Assembly: GCA_963204915.1 (NCBI GenBank)
Contig: CAUJHS010000117.1
Location: forward strand, 186,001 to 250,000
DNA length: 64,000 bases
Origin: Planctomycetota bacterium
GTDB lineage: Bacteria > Planctomycetota > Planctomycetia > Pirellulales > Pirellulaceae
Direction of reading: 5' to 3'
Every line of letters starts with the position of its first letter. Positions within the stretch are counted from its first letter, which is position 1. Both the position numbers and the translations under genes were made by a program. Shown piece by piece: positions 9,379 to 17,663 of the stretch. The notes beneath the pieces are model-generated. The model was not told where the DNA came from, ran no database searches, and saw only the letters and a program-made list of their open reading frames with translations.

Positions 9379-10854
9379 TCAACTTGGAGCGCTTAACTCC
9401 TGCGCGGCTTCAATCAGCGCGAGTTTCTGGGCGTGCAAGCGCGACTCCAGCCCCAGCGCGTAAGGCAGCGGATTGTCGAGACGTGTGATTTTTTCGTCCA
9501 GCGCGTCGAGCTGCGTTTTGGCGCGCTGTTGGGCTTGCCGGGCAGGAGGGGCGTCGTACACGCGCCGCTCTTGGCGGAAAACCGGAACGAGGAGATCTTC
9601 TTCGTGGTCGGCGTTGTGTAACTTGAACCGAGTGTGGCCCGATAGGTCTACGAGTGTGGGTTGTGCGGGAATGCCGGTCGGCTCGTCGTAGATGGCGTCG
9701 CCCAGGAACTTGCCTTGGCGCGAATACCGCCGCACTTGCAGGATGCCGGGGTCCGACATCTTCTCTGGTGTTTGCGACAGCTTGACCTTGTTGCGCCATA
9801 CGCCTTGCTCGTCTTGAATGGCCGCAAGTTTGAACACGCCGCCAAGCGCCGGTTGATCGTACGCGGTGGCCAAGCGCGTGCCCACGCCCCACACGTTCAC
9901 TTTGCCGCCCCGGCTTTTGATCTTGGTGATTTCGTACTCATCCAAGTCGCTGCTGGCCACGATGGCGGCGTTTGGAAAACCGCCTTCGTCCAGGATTTGT
10001 CGGGCGCCAACGCTTAACTCGGCCAGGTCGCCCGAGTCGAGCCGGATGCCGAGCAATTCGTGGCCCTGCCGACGGAGAGCTTGCCCCACTTGTACGGCGT
10101 TGCGCACGCCGGCCAAGGTGTCGTAGGTGTCGACCAGGAACAACGAGTTATTCGGCATGGCCTCGGCGTAGGCTTGGAACGAGGCCAATTCGGCGTCAAA
10201 CGCCATGACCCAGCTATGGGCGTGCGTGCCGCGCACGGGAATGTCGAACAGCTTGCCGGCCAACACATTCGAGGTAGCCCGGCAACCGCCTACATACGCC
10301 GCGCGGGCGGCCGACACTCCGCCATCCACACCTTGAGCGCGACGCAGGCCGAACTCGATCACTTCATCGCCTTGGGCTGCTCGGCACACCCGCGCCGCCT
10401 TCGTGGCAATGAGCGTTTGGAAGTTGACCAGGTTCAAGAGCGGCGTTTCCAAAAGTTGGCACGCCAAAAGCGGCCCCACGACGCGCACCAGCGGTTCATG
10501 CGGGAAGGCGACGGTCCCTTCGGGCATGGCGTCTACATCGCAACGAAAGCGAAAGGCGCGCAGGTAGTCTAAGAACGCCGGCTCAAACAGGGCTTTCTTA
10601 TCCGCTCCGCGCAGCGTTGCGAGGTAGTCGAGATCGTTCGACTTGAAGTGAAAGTTCTCGATGAAGTCGATGGCGTGGCTCAAGCCGCACGCCACCGCGT
10701 ACTGCCCGCCAAAGGGGCTTTTGCGAAAGATCAAGTGGAACGCGGCCTGCCGATCGGCCAACCCCTGCTTCCAATAGCCGTAGGCCATGGTCAGTTGGTA
10801 CAAATCGGTCAGCAGCGCCAGCGAGTCGCGGTACAGGTGCGGCAAGGTCGTCAT
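9379..10854 (-). CDS. pncB: Nicotinate phosphoribosyltransferase
   Basis: 491 residues. Converts nicotinate and PRPP to nicotinate mononucleotide in NAD salvage. The N-terminus LLTDLYQLTMAYGYWKQG is the family signature. The catalytic His region is GTHAHSW at 209-215, the nicotinate/PRPP pocket includes FGLRRAQG at 168-175, and LGIRLDSGDLAEL and VWGVGTRL follow. Length is typical of the long bacterial form. The start is supported by AAGGAGAG a few bases upstream. A perfect 25-bp palindrome at 10868-10892 overlaps the leader, so expression is probably repressor-controlled. It is the last gene of the minus-strand run and 176 bases separate it from the previous gene. Confidence 0.95.
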   Translation of the reverse strand: MTTLPHLYRDSLALLTDLYQLTMAYGYWKQGLADRQAAFHLIFRKSPFGGQYAVACGLSHAIDFIENFHFKSNDLDYLATLRGADKKALFEPAFLDYLRAFRFRCDVDAMPEGTVAFPHEPLVRVVGPLLACQLLETPLLNLVNFQTLIATKAARVCRAAQGDEVIEFGLRRAQGVDGGVSAARAAYVGGCRATSNVLAGKLFDIPVRGTHAHSWVMAFDAELASFQAYAEAMPNNSLFLVDTYDTLAGVRNAVQVGQALRRQGHELLGIRLDSGDLAELSVGARQILDEGGFPNAAIVASSDLDEYEITKIKSRGGKVNVWGVGTRLATAYDQPALGGVFKLAAIQDEQGVWRNKVKLSQTPEKMSDPGILQVRRYSRQGKFLGDAIYDEPTGIPAQPTLVDLSGHTRFKLHNADHEEDLLVPVFRQERRVYDAPPARQAQQRAKTQLDALDEKITRLDNPLPYALGLESRLHAQKLALIEAAQELSAPS

Positions 10855-10867
10855 GGTTCGCTCTCCT

Positions 10868-10892
10868 TCTTAGTGTAAGTATTACACTAAGA
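10868..10892. promoter_or_regulatory. Perfect 25-bp palindromic operator upstream of pncB
   Basis: Two 11-base arms (TCTTAGTGTAA and its exact reverse complement) surround GTA. The site begins 14 bases upstream of the pncB ATG, next to the ribosome-binding site, where a bound repressor would block initiation. Known NAD-salvage regulators (NrtR, NiaR, NadR) use palindromic sites of this size. GntR/YtrA-like repressors also use AGTGTA half-sites. The regulator is not in the window. Confidence 0.75.
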
Positions 10893-11030
10893 CGCCGGGT
10901 GTCAAGCCAGGTTCGCTCTTTTCTACGTGAACTTCCACGGCAGGAGAACGCGATGAAATTCGCCTCAGCAGGAGATGCACTTTGCGCGCTCACGTCAAAC
11001 GCTTTCGCCTAGGCTGTTTGGAGTGCGGCG

Positions 11031-11399
11031 TTAGACCGGCTCGCTCGGTTCGTTCCAACCATCGACGCGCACTTGGAGCGCCAACTCCTGGTCAACCCGC
11101 GACCAAAACCCCAAGACCCGTTGGGTAACCTCATTATTTACGTCGACACGCACCAGGCGTTCTTCATCCGTAAGGAGCCCACGTGTCGAATTGTATGTCG
11201 TTCCCAGCGCGGACTGATATGCCGTTTCTAGAGCGGACTGATATTCCGCTTCGCGGTGCGCGAATTTAGCCCATGCCAGGTGCAGATACCAAAGCACACT
11301 GTCAAGTTCACCCGTATAGAGGCAATACATCTGCGGACGTTCGTGCATCCAAAGCACCAGACTTTCCAGGTACTCCGCGGGCGACTTATTTCCAGCCAT
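11031..11399 (-). CDS. Hypothetical protein with a short internal duplication
   Basis: 122 residues from the ATG giving MAGNKSPAEYLESL; in-frame upstream starts would add up to 13 residues without a ribosome-binding site. It is soluble, with several Trp and Tyr (LWMHERPQMYCLYTGELDSVLWYLHLAWAKF). A 24-base unit is duplicated at 11207-11230 and 11231-11254, giving EYQSALET followed by AYQSALGT. No known family is recognised. It is not clearly linked to pncB or to the cupin upstream. Confidence 0.5.
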   Translation of the reverse strand: MAGNKSPAEYLESLVLWMHERPQMYCLYTGELDSVLWYLHLAWAKFAHREAEYQSALETAYQSALGTTYNSTRGLLTDEERLVRVDVNNEVTQRVLGFWSRVDQELALQVRVDGWNEPSEPV

Positions 11400-11445
11400 G
11401 ATTGCGTGTGTTGAAGGCATTGCGTTTTCGCAAGACAACGCCGCG

Positions 11446-11829
11446 TTACTCTGTGCCGCATTCGGGGGCGACGGTGACGGTTTTCTTGGTGGCGTCGTTG
11501 GGCACGAGGCAGAGGAACTTGAGCGGCGCGGCGCCGGTGTTGCGGAACTGATGCACTTCGTCGGGCTTGACCAGCACGACCACGCCGGGACGCAGCGGGT
11601 GCTTTTGCTCGCCTTCGATCACCACGCCTTCGCCTTCCAGCACGTACACTTCATGCTCATAGGGGTGGCTGTGCCGCGGCGTGAACCCGCCGGGCGCCAC
11701 CTCGAACTGGCGCATGGCGAAGTTCGGCGCCCCGTCGGACTCGCTCACCAACCAGCGCACCACACAGCCCCGGGCGCCGGGCATTAACACGGTTTGTTCT
11801 TCGGCAGCGCTAAAATGATTAATTTTCAT
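11446..11829 (-). CDS. Cupin-domain protein
   Basis: 127 residues, from the ATG giving MKINHFSAAEEQ with AAGGA just upstream. It is a single RmlC-like cupin: motif 1 is G-x5-H-S-H-x3-E-x-Y-V-L-x-G (GGFTPRHSHPYEHEVYVLEGEG, metal ligands His, His, Glu, His) and motif 2 is PDEVHQFRN with the final His. This matches small metal-binding cupins that act as oxygenases, isomerases or sensors. It lies 119 bases downstream of the acyl-CoA synthetase on the same strand. The substrate is unknown. Confidence 0.85.
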   Translation of the reverse strand: MKINHFSAAEEQTVLMPGARGCVVRWLVSESDGAPNFAMRQFEVAPGGFTPRHSHPYEHEVYVLEGEGVVIEGEQKHPLRPGVVVLVKPDEVHQFRNTGAAPLKFLCLVPNDATKKTVTVAPECGTE

Positions 11830-11948
11830 AACGTCCTTGAGAACGAGAAAACAGGGTGAATAATAACGCGATCCGCCCGTGAGCCATTTGCCGCTGCTGG
11901 GCAAGCCAGCCGCGGCACACGATTGCAAGTCCAAAGTTTGACAATGCG

Positions 11949-13631
11949 TTAGGCGGTTTCTTCGGCGGTCAGGCCGAGTTCGTCGATCATTTGATCGCGG
12001 ATTTTGAACTTCTGAATTTTGCCCGTCACGGTTTGAGGAAAGGAATCGACGAGCCGAATGTAGCGGGGCACCTTGTACCTCGCCAACTTGGCGCGGCAGT
12101 AGTCGCGAAGTTCTTCTTCACTTGCTTCGGCGCCTTGCCGCAACTTGATCCAAGCGCACAACTCCTCTCCGTAACGCGGATCCGGCACGCCTACCACGGC
12201 GGACTGTTCCACCGCGGGATGGGTGAACAAAAACTCCTCGATCTCGCGCGGGTAGATGTTCTCGCCGCCGCGAATGACCAGGTCTTTGATGCGCCCGGTA
12301 ATCTTGTAGTAGCCGTTCGGAAGCCGCACCGCCAGGTCGCCGGTATGCAGCCAACCTTCTTTATCAATCGCGGCGGCGGTCGCTTCGGAGTTGTTGTAAT
12401 AGCCGAGCATCACTACGTGGCCGCGGGCGCACAGTTCGCCTTGTTCGTTGTCGCCTAGTTCACGCCCGTCAATGGGATCGGCGATTTTCACCTCGACGCC
12501 GGGCAACGGCCGACCCACCGTTTCCACGCGCAGCGCGACGGGGTCGTCATCGCCGGTTTGCGTAATCACGGGCGACGCCTCGGTTTGACCATACGCGATC
12601 GTCATCTCCCGCGCGCCCATGTCGCGGATCACGCGCTTCATGATCTCAATCGGGCAAGGACTGCCCGCCATGATGCCCGTGCGCAGGGAGGTCAAATCTC
12701 GGCCGGCGAAGGTGGGGTCCTCTAACTCGCCAATGAACATCGTCGGAACGCCGTAAATGGCCGTGGCGCGAGCTTGTTCCATGGCGTCGAGCGTTGCGGT
12801 CGGCTGGTAGAACTCGGCCGGCACAATCATGGCCGCACCGTACACTACAGCCGCCAGCGTACCCAATACGCAGCCGAAACAGTGATAAAACGGCACGGGT
12901 ATGCAAATGCGGTCTTCGTGGGAAAGCCCCTGCCGCTGGCCAATGTAGTAAGCATTGAGCAGCAAGTTGCGATGGCTCAACATGGCCGCTTTGGGAAAAC
13001 CCGTCGTGCCCGAGGTGTATTGAATGTTGATTGGGTCGGAAGGAGTTAGCGCATCGCCCAACCGGCGCACGCGCTGGGGGTCAACCGACTTACCGCGATG
13101 CAGCATCTCTTTCCAGGCCATGGCGCCGTGCGGCGTGGCGCCTTTGAGCGTCACCACGTGCCGCAAGCGCGGGAAGTCCATCGACCGCAACTTACCTGGC
13201 TCACTGGACGCCAATTCGGGGCAAACTTCGGCCAGCATCGCAAAGTAATCGGACGTCTTAAACCGATCGACCAGAAACAGCGCTACGGCGTCGCTTTGCC
13301 GCAGTACGTATTGCAGTTCGAACGGTCGGTACGCCGGGTTGATCGTTACCAGCACCGCGCCAATGCGGGCGGTAGCGAACTGCAAGAGAACCCATTCTGG
13401 AACGTTCGTCGCCCAGATCGCCACATGATCGCCCGGTCGAATGTCAAGAGCGAGCAGGCCGCATGCGGCCGCATCGACGCGTTCGAGAAACTCGCGCCAA
13501 CACCAATGCAGGTTCAATTGCGGGAAAATCACTGCGTCGCGCTCGGCGTGGCGCGTGGCGGTCTCGTGTAGCACCTGGCCGATCGTCAGTCCCTCGACCC
13601 AAGGCGCAACGATTTCGGCCAACCCAGACAT
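11949..13631 (-). CDS. AMP-binding enzyme, fatty-acyl-CoA synthetase-like
   Basis: 560 residues, full length for the ANL family. The ATP-binding P-loop YTSGTTGFPK is at 205-214. AYGQTEASPV, the hinge/A8 segment HTGDLAVRLPNGYYKITGRIKDLVIRGGENIYPREIE and the C-terminal catalytic lysine region TVTGKIQKFKIRD are all intact. The overall pattern is closest to medium/long-chain acyl-CoA ligases of the FadD/AcsF type ('AMP-binding protein' with PFYHCFG). It activates a carboxylic acid to acyl-AMP and then acyl-CoA in the cytoplasm. Chain length cannot be read, and it is not part of a visible beta-oxidation cluster. Confidence 0.9.
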   Translation of the reverse strand: MSGLAEIVAPWVEGLTIGQVLHETATRHAERDAVIFPQLNLHWCWREFLERVDAAACGLLALDIRPGDHVAIWATNVPEWVLLQFATARIGAVLVTINPAYRPFELQYVLRQSDAVALFLVDRFKTSDYFAMLAEVCPELASSEPGKLRSMDFPRLRHVVTLKGATPHGAMAWKEMLHRGKSVDPQRVRRLGDALTPSDPINIQYTSGTTGFPKAAMLSHRNLLLNAYYIGQRQGLSHEDRICIPVPFYHCFGCVLGTLAAVVYGAAMIVPAEFYQPTATLDAMEQARATAIYGVPTMFIGELEDPTFAGRDLTSLRTGIMAGSPCPIEIMKRVIRDMGAREMTIAYGQTEASPVITQTGDDDPVALRVETVGRPLPGVEVKIADPIDGRELGDNEQGELCARGHVVMLGYYNNSEATAAAIDKEGWLHTGDLAVRLPNGYYKITGRIKDLVIRGGENIYPREIEEFLFTHPAVEQSAVVGVPDPRYGEELCAWIKLRQGAEASEEELRDYCRAKLARYKVPRYIRLVDSFPQTVTGKIQKFKIRDQMIDELGLTAEETA

Positions 13632-13831
13632 AACACAGCTCCAGGACTAGAACGGGAGCGATAAGCCACGGGCGAATGGTAGCATACAAGCCCGCGAACG
13701 TAAAAACCGTAGGAAGGAAACTCGCGCGCCGGAGGTTCTTTGTGCTTTTGGCCAAGGCGCACGTCACACATTCCCCTTCCTTTTCCGATTGTGCCGTAAA
13801 CGCAGGGCCATGTCCAACGGCAAGCTTGTCT

Positions 13832-14965
13832 TTATTGCCGTAGCGGGTCGGTCAGGTAAACGGTCAACGGGACGAAGATGAAAACCGGCGCCCACGCAGC
13901 GAAGGAGGGTCGCACCCAATACCCGGCGCCCATCCCCTGGCATGCAAGCACCACGAGGATGAATCCCAAGGTCAAAAGCACGCCCTTGCCCGCAGCCAGA
14001 AACACATTGCGCTGGTCGGCATTAAAAGCCAACGGCAGACCGAGCAGCAGCAGCAACAGATCCAGCAAGGGTCGCACCAGGCGAGAGTGAATCTCGACGC
14101 GTACGTCGGCGCCAAAGTCCAAGCTCGGGTTGCGTAGACCTTGCACGAGCTGCCAGGTTGATGAAAACTGCCGCCAACTAGCGCCGCCGGCCAGTTGTTC
14201 AAAGTCGACATCGCTCACGACAAAGCACTGATGTTTTTCGAGCCAAGGGTAGTCGCGCGGCGTTAGCACCACGGGCCGCTCTGCGATCTCGAGCGACGCC
14301 AGCCTGTCGATATTCTCGGGTTCGCGCACGCGGTCCAGTAAGTAGCCGCCAGGACGGTCCGCCGTGGCAGGGCGGTAGTAGGCTTTCTCTGCCGTCACGT
14401 GCCGGCCGAATTCATCCCTGGGGCTTTCGAACGAGAAACGCGGGTCGCTCACGCGCTGTTCGCCCGCGAAGGCCAAATGGCCGTTCAGCAACATTCCGGT
14501 GCGATTGTCATACCGGGGGAATAGCGGCCGGCCTTGTTCGCCGCGCCAGTCGCGGGCGTCGCGCGACAGCCGGTCGCGGCAATGGGGAATGATCCATTCG
14601 CGGTTCACGAGCCCCACGACAATCACAACCAGGGCGGCGCCAATCAGCGGTTGCGCGATCCTTCGCGGAGAAACTCCCGCCGCGAAAAGCGCCGTGAGTT
14701 CATTCGTGCGGTGCAGCCAGGTGATGGTGAACATGGCCGCCAGCAACACGAGAAACGGACCCGCACGATCAAAGATCATCGCCACGCGCGGCCCGTAATA
14801 GTCGACGATGGCCCGGCCCAACCCTCCTTGCGATTCTCCCAGGGCGATGAACTCTTCGACGTTGGTGAAGACGTCGATCACCACGTAGAGCCCCGCGGCG
14901 CTGACAAAGCATACCAACAGCGTGCGGAAGAATCGCTTCAACAGGTATTGGTCGATCAGTTGCAT
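13832..14965 (-). CDS. LptF/LptG family permease
   Basis: 377 residues from the ATG giving MQLIDQYLLKRFFRTLL; the longer open frame is not needed. It has the YjgP/YjgQ layout: three N-terminal membrane helices, a large periplasmic domain (about residues 120-280), and three C-terminal helices (LLDLLLLLLGLPLAF, VLLTLGFILVVLACQG, WAPVFIFVPLTVYL). In the LPS transporter LptB2FG two such subunits pull lipopolysaccharide from the inner membrane. Only one subunit is seen here, so its partner must lie elsewhere or it works as a homodimer. It follows the aminotransferase gene by 73 bases. Confidence 0.85.
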   Translation of the reverse strand: MQLIDQYLLKRFFRTLLVCFVSAAGLYVVIDVFTNVEEFIALGESQGGLGRAIVDYYGPRVAMIFDRAGPFLVLLAAMFTITWLHRTNELTALFAAGVSPRRIAQPLIGAALVVIVVGLVNREWIIPHCRDRLSRDARDWRGEQGRPLFPRYDNRTGMLLNGHLAFAGEQRVSDPRFSFESPRDEFGRHVTAEKAYYRPATADRPGGYLLDRVREPENIDRLASLEIAERPVVLTPRDYPWLEKHQCFVVSDVDFEQLAGGASWRQFSSTWQLVQGLRNPSLDFGADVRVEIHSRLVRPLLDLLLLLLGLPLAFNADQRNVFLAAGKGVLLTLGFILVVLACQGMGAGYWVRPSFAAWAPVFIFVPLTVYLTDPLRQ

Positions 14966-15038
14966 GAGGAATCCGTTCCGCAACTTGCCGTAACAAGGAA
15001 TGTCAACCGCGCGAGCGCGCTGGGCCCGCGCTTGGGAA

Positions 15039-16355
15039 TCATACTTTGGACGATACGTCCGCCGCGCGCGGCGCATGGGAAGTACATGACGACATACAAT
15101 GTTCGATCGCTCGCGCTAGAGCGGCCATCCCTTGCCGAATGCGTTCCGGCGACTGCACGCCAAAGCTCAGACGCATGGTGTTCTTGCATACCGCCTCGCC
15201 TTCGGCGGGGTAGCAGAACTCGCCGGGCACATAAAGCACGCCTTCTTCCAACGCGCGGTCAAACAGCGGGCCGTCAGACCCGGTGTGAAGATCTTCCGGC
15301 AGCGTGGCCCACACGTACAAACCACCTTGGGGCCGGCGCCACGCGACGCCCGGCAAACGCGACCAATACTCCTCGGCGGCATCGAGCATGGAATGCATCT
15401 TGAGGCGGTAGCTGGCGCGAATCGCCGCCACGTGCTGCTCGTGCAAACCTTGCTCCAGCACCTTCGCCATGAGGTGCTGGTTGAAGTTGGGAGATCCGAA
15501 GTCGATATTTCCCTTCAAATCGCACACCGGCCCAACCAGATGCGCCGGCAGGACACCCCATCCAACACGCAGGCCGGGCGAGAACGATTTCGAGAACGTC
15601 CCAGCCACAATCACGGTCTGGCCGTCCGGATCGGCCGCGCGGATGCTAGGGATATCTTCCCCTTCGTAACGTAATTCACGGTAGGCGGCGTCTTCGATAA
15701 CATGAATTTTGCCGGCCTTCGACCAGCGCCGGGCTAGTTCCACAATTGCCGCGCGACGCGCGAGCGACGTCGTCACTCCGCTCGGATTGTCATAATAAGG
15801 AACCAAATAGATCAGCTTGACGCGCGGCAGTTCGCCAGCCTTCTCCAACCGCCGCAACGCGTCTTCCAGCGCCTCGGGAATCATGCCGTGGTCGTCCATG
15901 GCGACCCCAATGGCGCGGCCGCCCAAATGCTGCACGGTGCCCAAGAACACGAGGTAGGTGGGCGATGTGCAAAGCACGATATCGCCGGGGTCCATGACGC
16001 TCTCGGCTATCAGGTGCAGTAGCTGATTGCTGCCCGCAGTGAGCACCACTTGCTCCAGCGTGGGCGCCGGTCCCAGAGCAAACGGGGCGTCAGCCGCTAA
16101 GACTCGCCCCAAAATCTCTTGGCGCAGGGGAGCAAAGCCGGGTGTGGCGCCGTACTGAAGCGACGCCTGAGCTTCGGAAACCTGCGCGAAGACGGCGTCG
16201 AGCGCGCGACGCGTCGCCTCTACCGGCAAGGTTTGTTGATCAACAAACCCTGCCGCCAGCGAAATCAACCGCGGATTGGCCAGCGCCCGCGACATCAAGT
16301 CGCTGATGGGTTGACCTCCCGCCCAGTGAGCGCGTTGGCTCAAATGTGTGTTCAT
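15039..16355 (-). CDS. PLP-dependent aminotransferase (class I/II, LysN/2-aminoadipate type)
   Basis: 438 residues from the ATG giving MNTHLSQRAHWAGG. It is a fold-type I aminotransferase resembling the catalytic part of MocR proteins and LysN: SLAAGFVDQQTLP at the N-terminus, TAGSNQLLHL, Asn in YYDNPSG (residue 190), EDAAYRELRY (Asp222, Tyr225), and the PLP lysine in GTFSKSFSPGLRVGWG (Lys256). No helix-turn-helix precedes it, so it is the enzyme alone. Family members transaminate 2-aminoadipate, aromatic or branched amino acids; specificity cannot be assigned. Confidence 0.88.
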   Translation of the reverse strand: MNTHLSQRAHWAGGQPISDLMSRALANPRLISLAAGFVDQQTLPVEATRRALDAVFAQVSEAQASLQYGATPGFAPLRQEILGRVLAADAPFALGPAPTLEQVVLTAGSNQLLHLIAESVMDPGDIVLCTSPTYLVFLGTVQHLGGRAIGVAMDDHGMIPEALEDALRRLEKAGELPRVKLIYLVPYYDNPSGVTTSLARRAAIVELARRWSKAGKIHVIEDAAYRELRYEGEDIPSIRAADPDGQTVIVAGTFSKSFSPGLRVGWGVLPAHLVGPVCDLKGNIDFGSPNFNQHLMAKVLEQGLHEQHVAAIRASYRLKMHSMLDAAEEYWSRLPGVAWRRPQGGLYVWATLPEDLHTGSDGPLFDRALEEGVLYVPGEFCYPAEGEAVCKNTMRLSFGVQSPERIRQGMAALARAIEHCMSSCTSHAPRAADVSSKV

Positions 16356-16638
16356 GCGCACTCGCAAGCATCGCGACCGAGAACCCCGCAACCGTACCAT
16401 ACGGGAAGATCGCAACGGCGGTCAAGACAGACCACATCAGGCGCCGCGAATGCGAAGCGCCGTACAGCGACGGAACACCGCCTCGAAACGACAAAACGGC
16501 CGGGATCGCGCGAACCAACGTACCCCGCCAGCGCTTTCGTGGGAGCGCGGTAAAATGGAAGAACAATCGCTGTCGGCGTTTACGTGGCCGAACACCGTTG
16601 GTCGCGACGTGGGAGCGGCGTCACACGCCGGCGCGATG

Positions 16639-17406
16639 TTACGCAGCCCGAAGAATCGAGCGCGCCGGTGTCGCCGTCGGCAGACGCGGCCACTCGGCGG
16701 CGAGCCGACGCACGGTTGCGGCCCGCAACACGCCTCGTCCGCAACTGCGGGCGACCGTGCGCAGGACGTTCTCCGCGGCCTGCAAATAGAAATCGTGTTG
16801 TTCTAAGGCCGCCAGGTCGAACACCACGTGCGCCATACCGCGCAGGGCCGCGGCCTTGTGAATCATGCGACGAGCCGCCAGGGCGCCTTTGCCAAACCAG
16901 TGACCCTGTCGGGGAAGCTCGGCGGCAGGCGGCGATTCCCAAACCCCGTGTCGGAGCGCCTGTGGTTGAAGGCTCGCCAGTGAAGCGCCAGCACGCGACT
17001 GACGCACAACACTCACTTGGTGCTTTACCAAGAGATCGTAATGCTCGCGCGGAAGGGCGACGTCGCGCAGAGCCAGCATTTGGATTGAGCGTCCCAGATC
17101 TCGAGCGGCCGCAATACGGCGGGCCAACTCTTGCGAGAATCGCATGCGGCCGGCTTCGACGCCAACCCAGCCGGCATCGCCCAACAGAGCCAACTCATGG
17201 GGCGTGTCAGCGTTCAGAATGCAATCCACCGCACGCGATTCGGCGGGTTCGGTCATGGCCCAAGTCGCGGGAATTTCGTAAAGGTCGAATAATTCGACTA
17301 ACCGAGACATGACCACGTTTTCGTTTCGATCGTCTCCTCCACCTCGGGCGCCGCTAGGCGCAACATCGACTGAAATCGCCACCGCGCCGAGAGTTCCCCA
17401 CGTCAT
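16639..17406 (-). CDS. Polysaccharide deacetylase-like protein with degraded active site
   Basis: 255 residues from the ATG giving MTWGTLGAVAISVDVAPSG. The pattern 'AISVDVA...NVVMSRLVELFDLYEIPATWAMTEP...HELALLGDAGWVG' follows the NodB/carbohydrate esterase 4 barrel: a first strand with Asp, the 'LL..y.ipATWA' segment, and the position where the family has H-x3-H. Here only HELALLGD is found, so one of the metal-binding His residues appears lost, and the usual catalytic Asp-Asp pair is not clear. No signal peptide is obvious. A binding or regulatory role is possible. Confidence 0.6.
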   Translation of the reverse strand: MTWGTLGAVAISVDVAPSGARGGGDDRNENVVMSRLVELFDLYEIPATWAMTEPAESRAVDCILNADTPHELALLGDAGWVGVEAGRMRFSQELARRIAAARDLGRSIQMLALRDVALPREHYDLLVKHQVSVVRQSRAGASLASLQPQALRHGVWESPPAAELPRQGHWFGKGALAARRMIHKAAALRGMAHVVFDLAALEQHDFYLQAAENVLRTVARSCGRGVLRAATVRRLAAEWPRLPTATPARSILRAA

Positions 17407-17663
17407 TACCGCTGTCCTTATCCGATGGGCCGCCGCCTTTCGCACTATGCATCGGCCGAGTTTGTTGAAAATCTACAACTACCCCCCTCTTTGATTTCGC
17501 AGGTGGAAAAATATGACGGCGCCCTACTGCGGAAGATGGCGGCGATAACGGTTGTGCGACAGTTCTTCGACGTTTACCGGCGGATGATTGAGAACGCGGT
17601 TCGGACGCATTAAGATGCCTCGGTTCCGTGCGCAGGTTCCTTTTTCTCGTGGTTCAACGTGTT

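Noticed and set aside
14534-15403. 289-residue plus-strand frame opposite the LptF/G and aminotransferase genes
   Set aside because: Antisense composition (His/Arg/Gln-rich), no family pattern, crosses two convincing genes.
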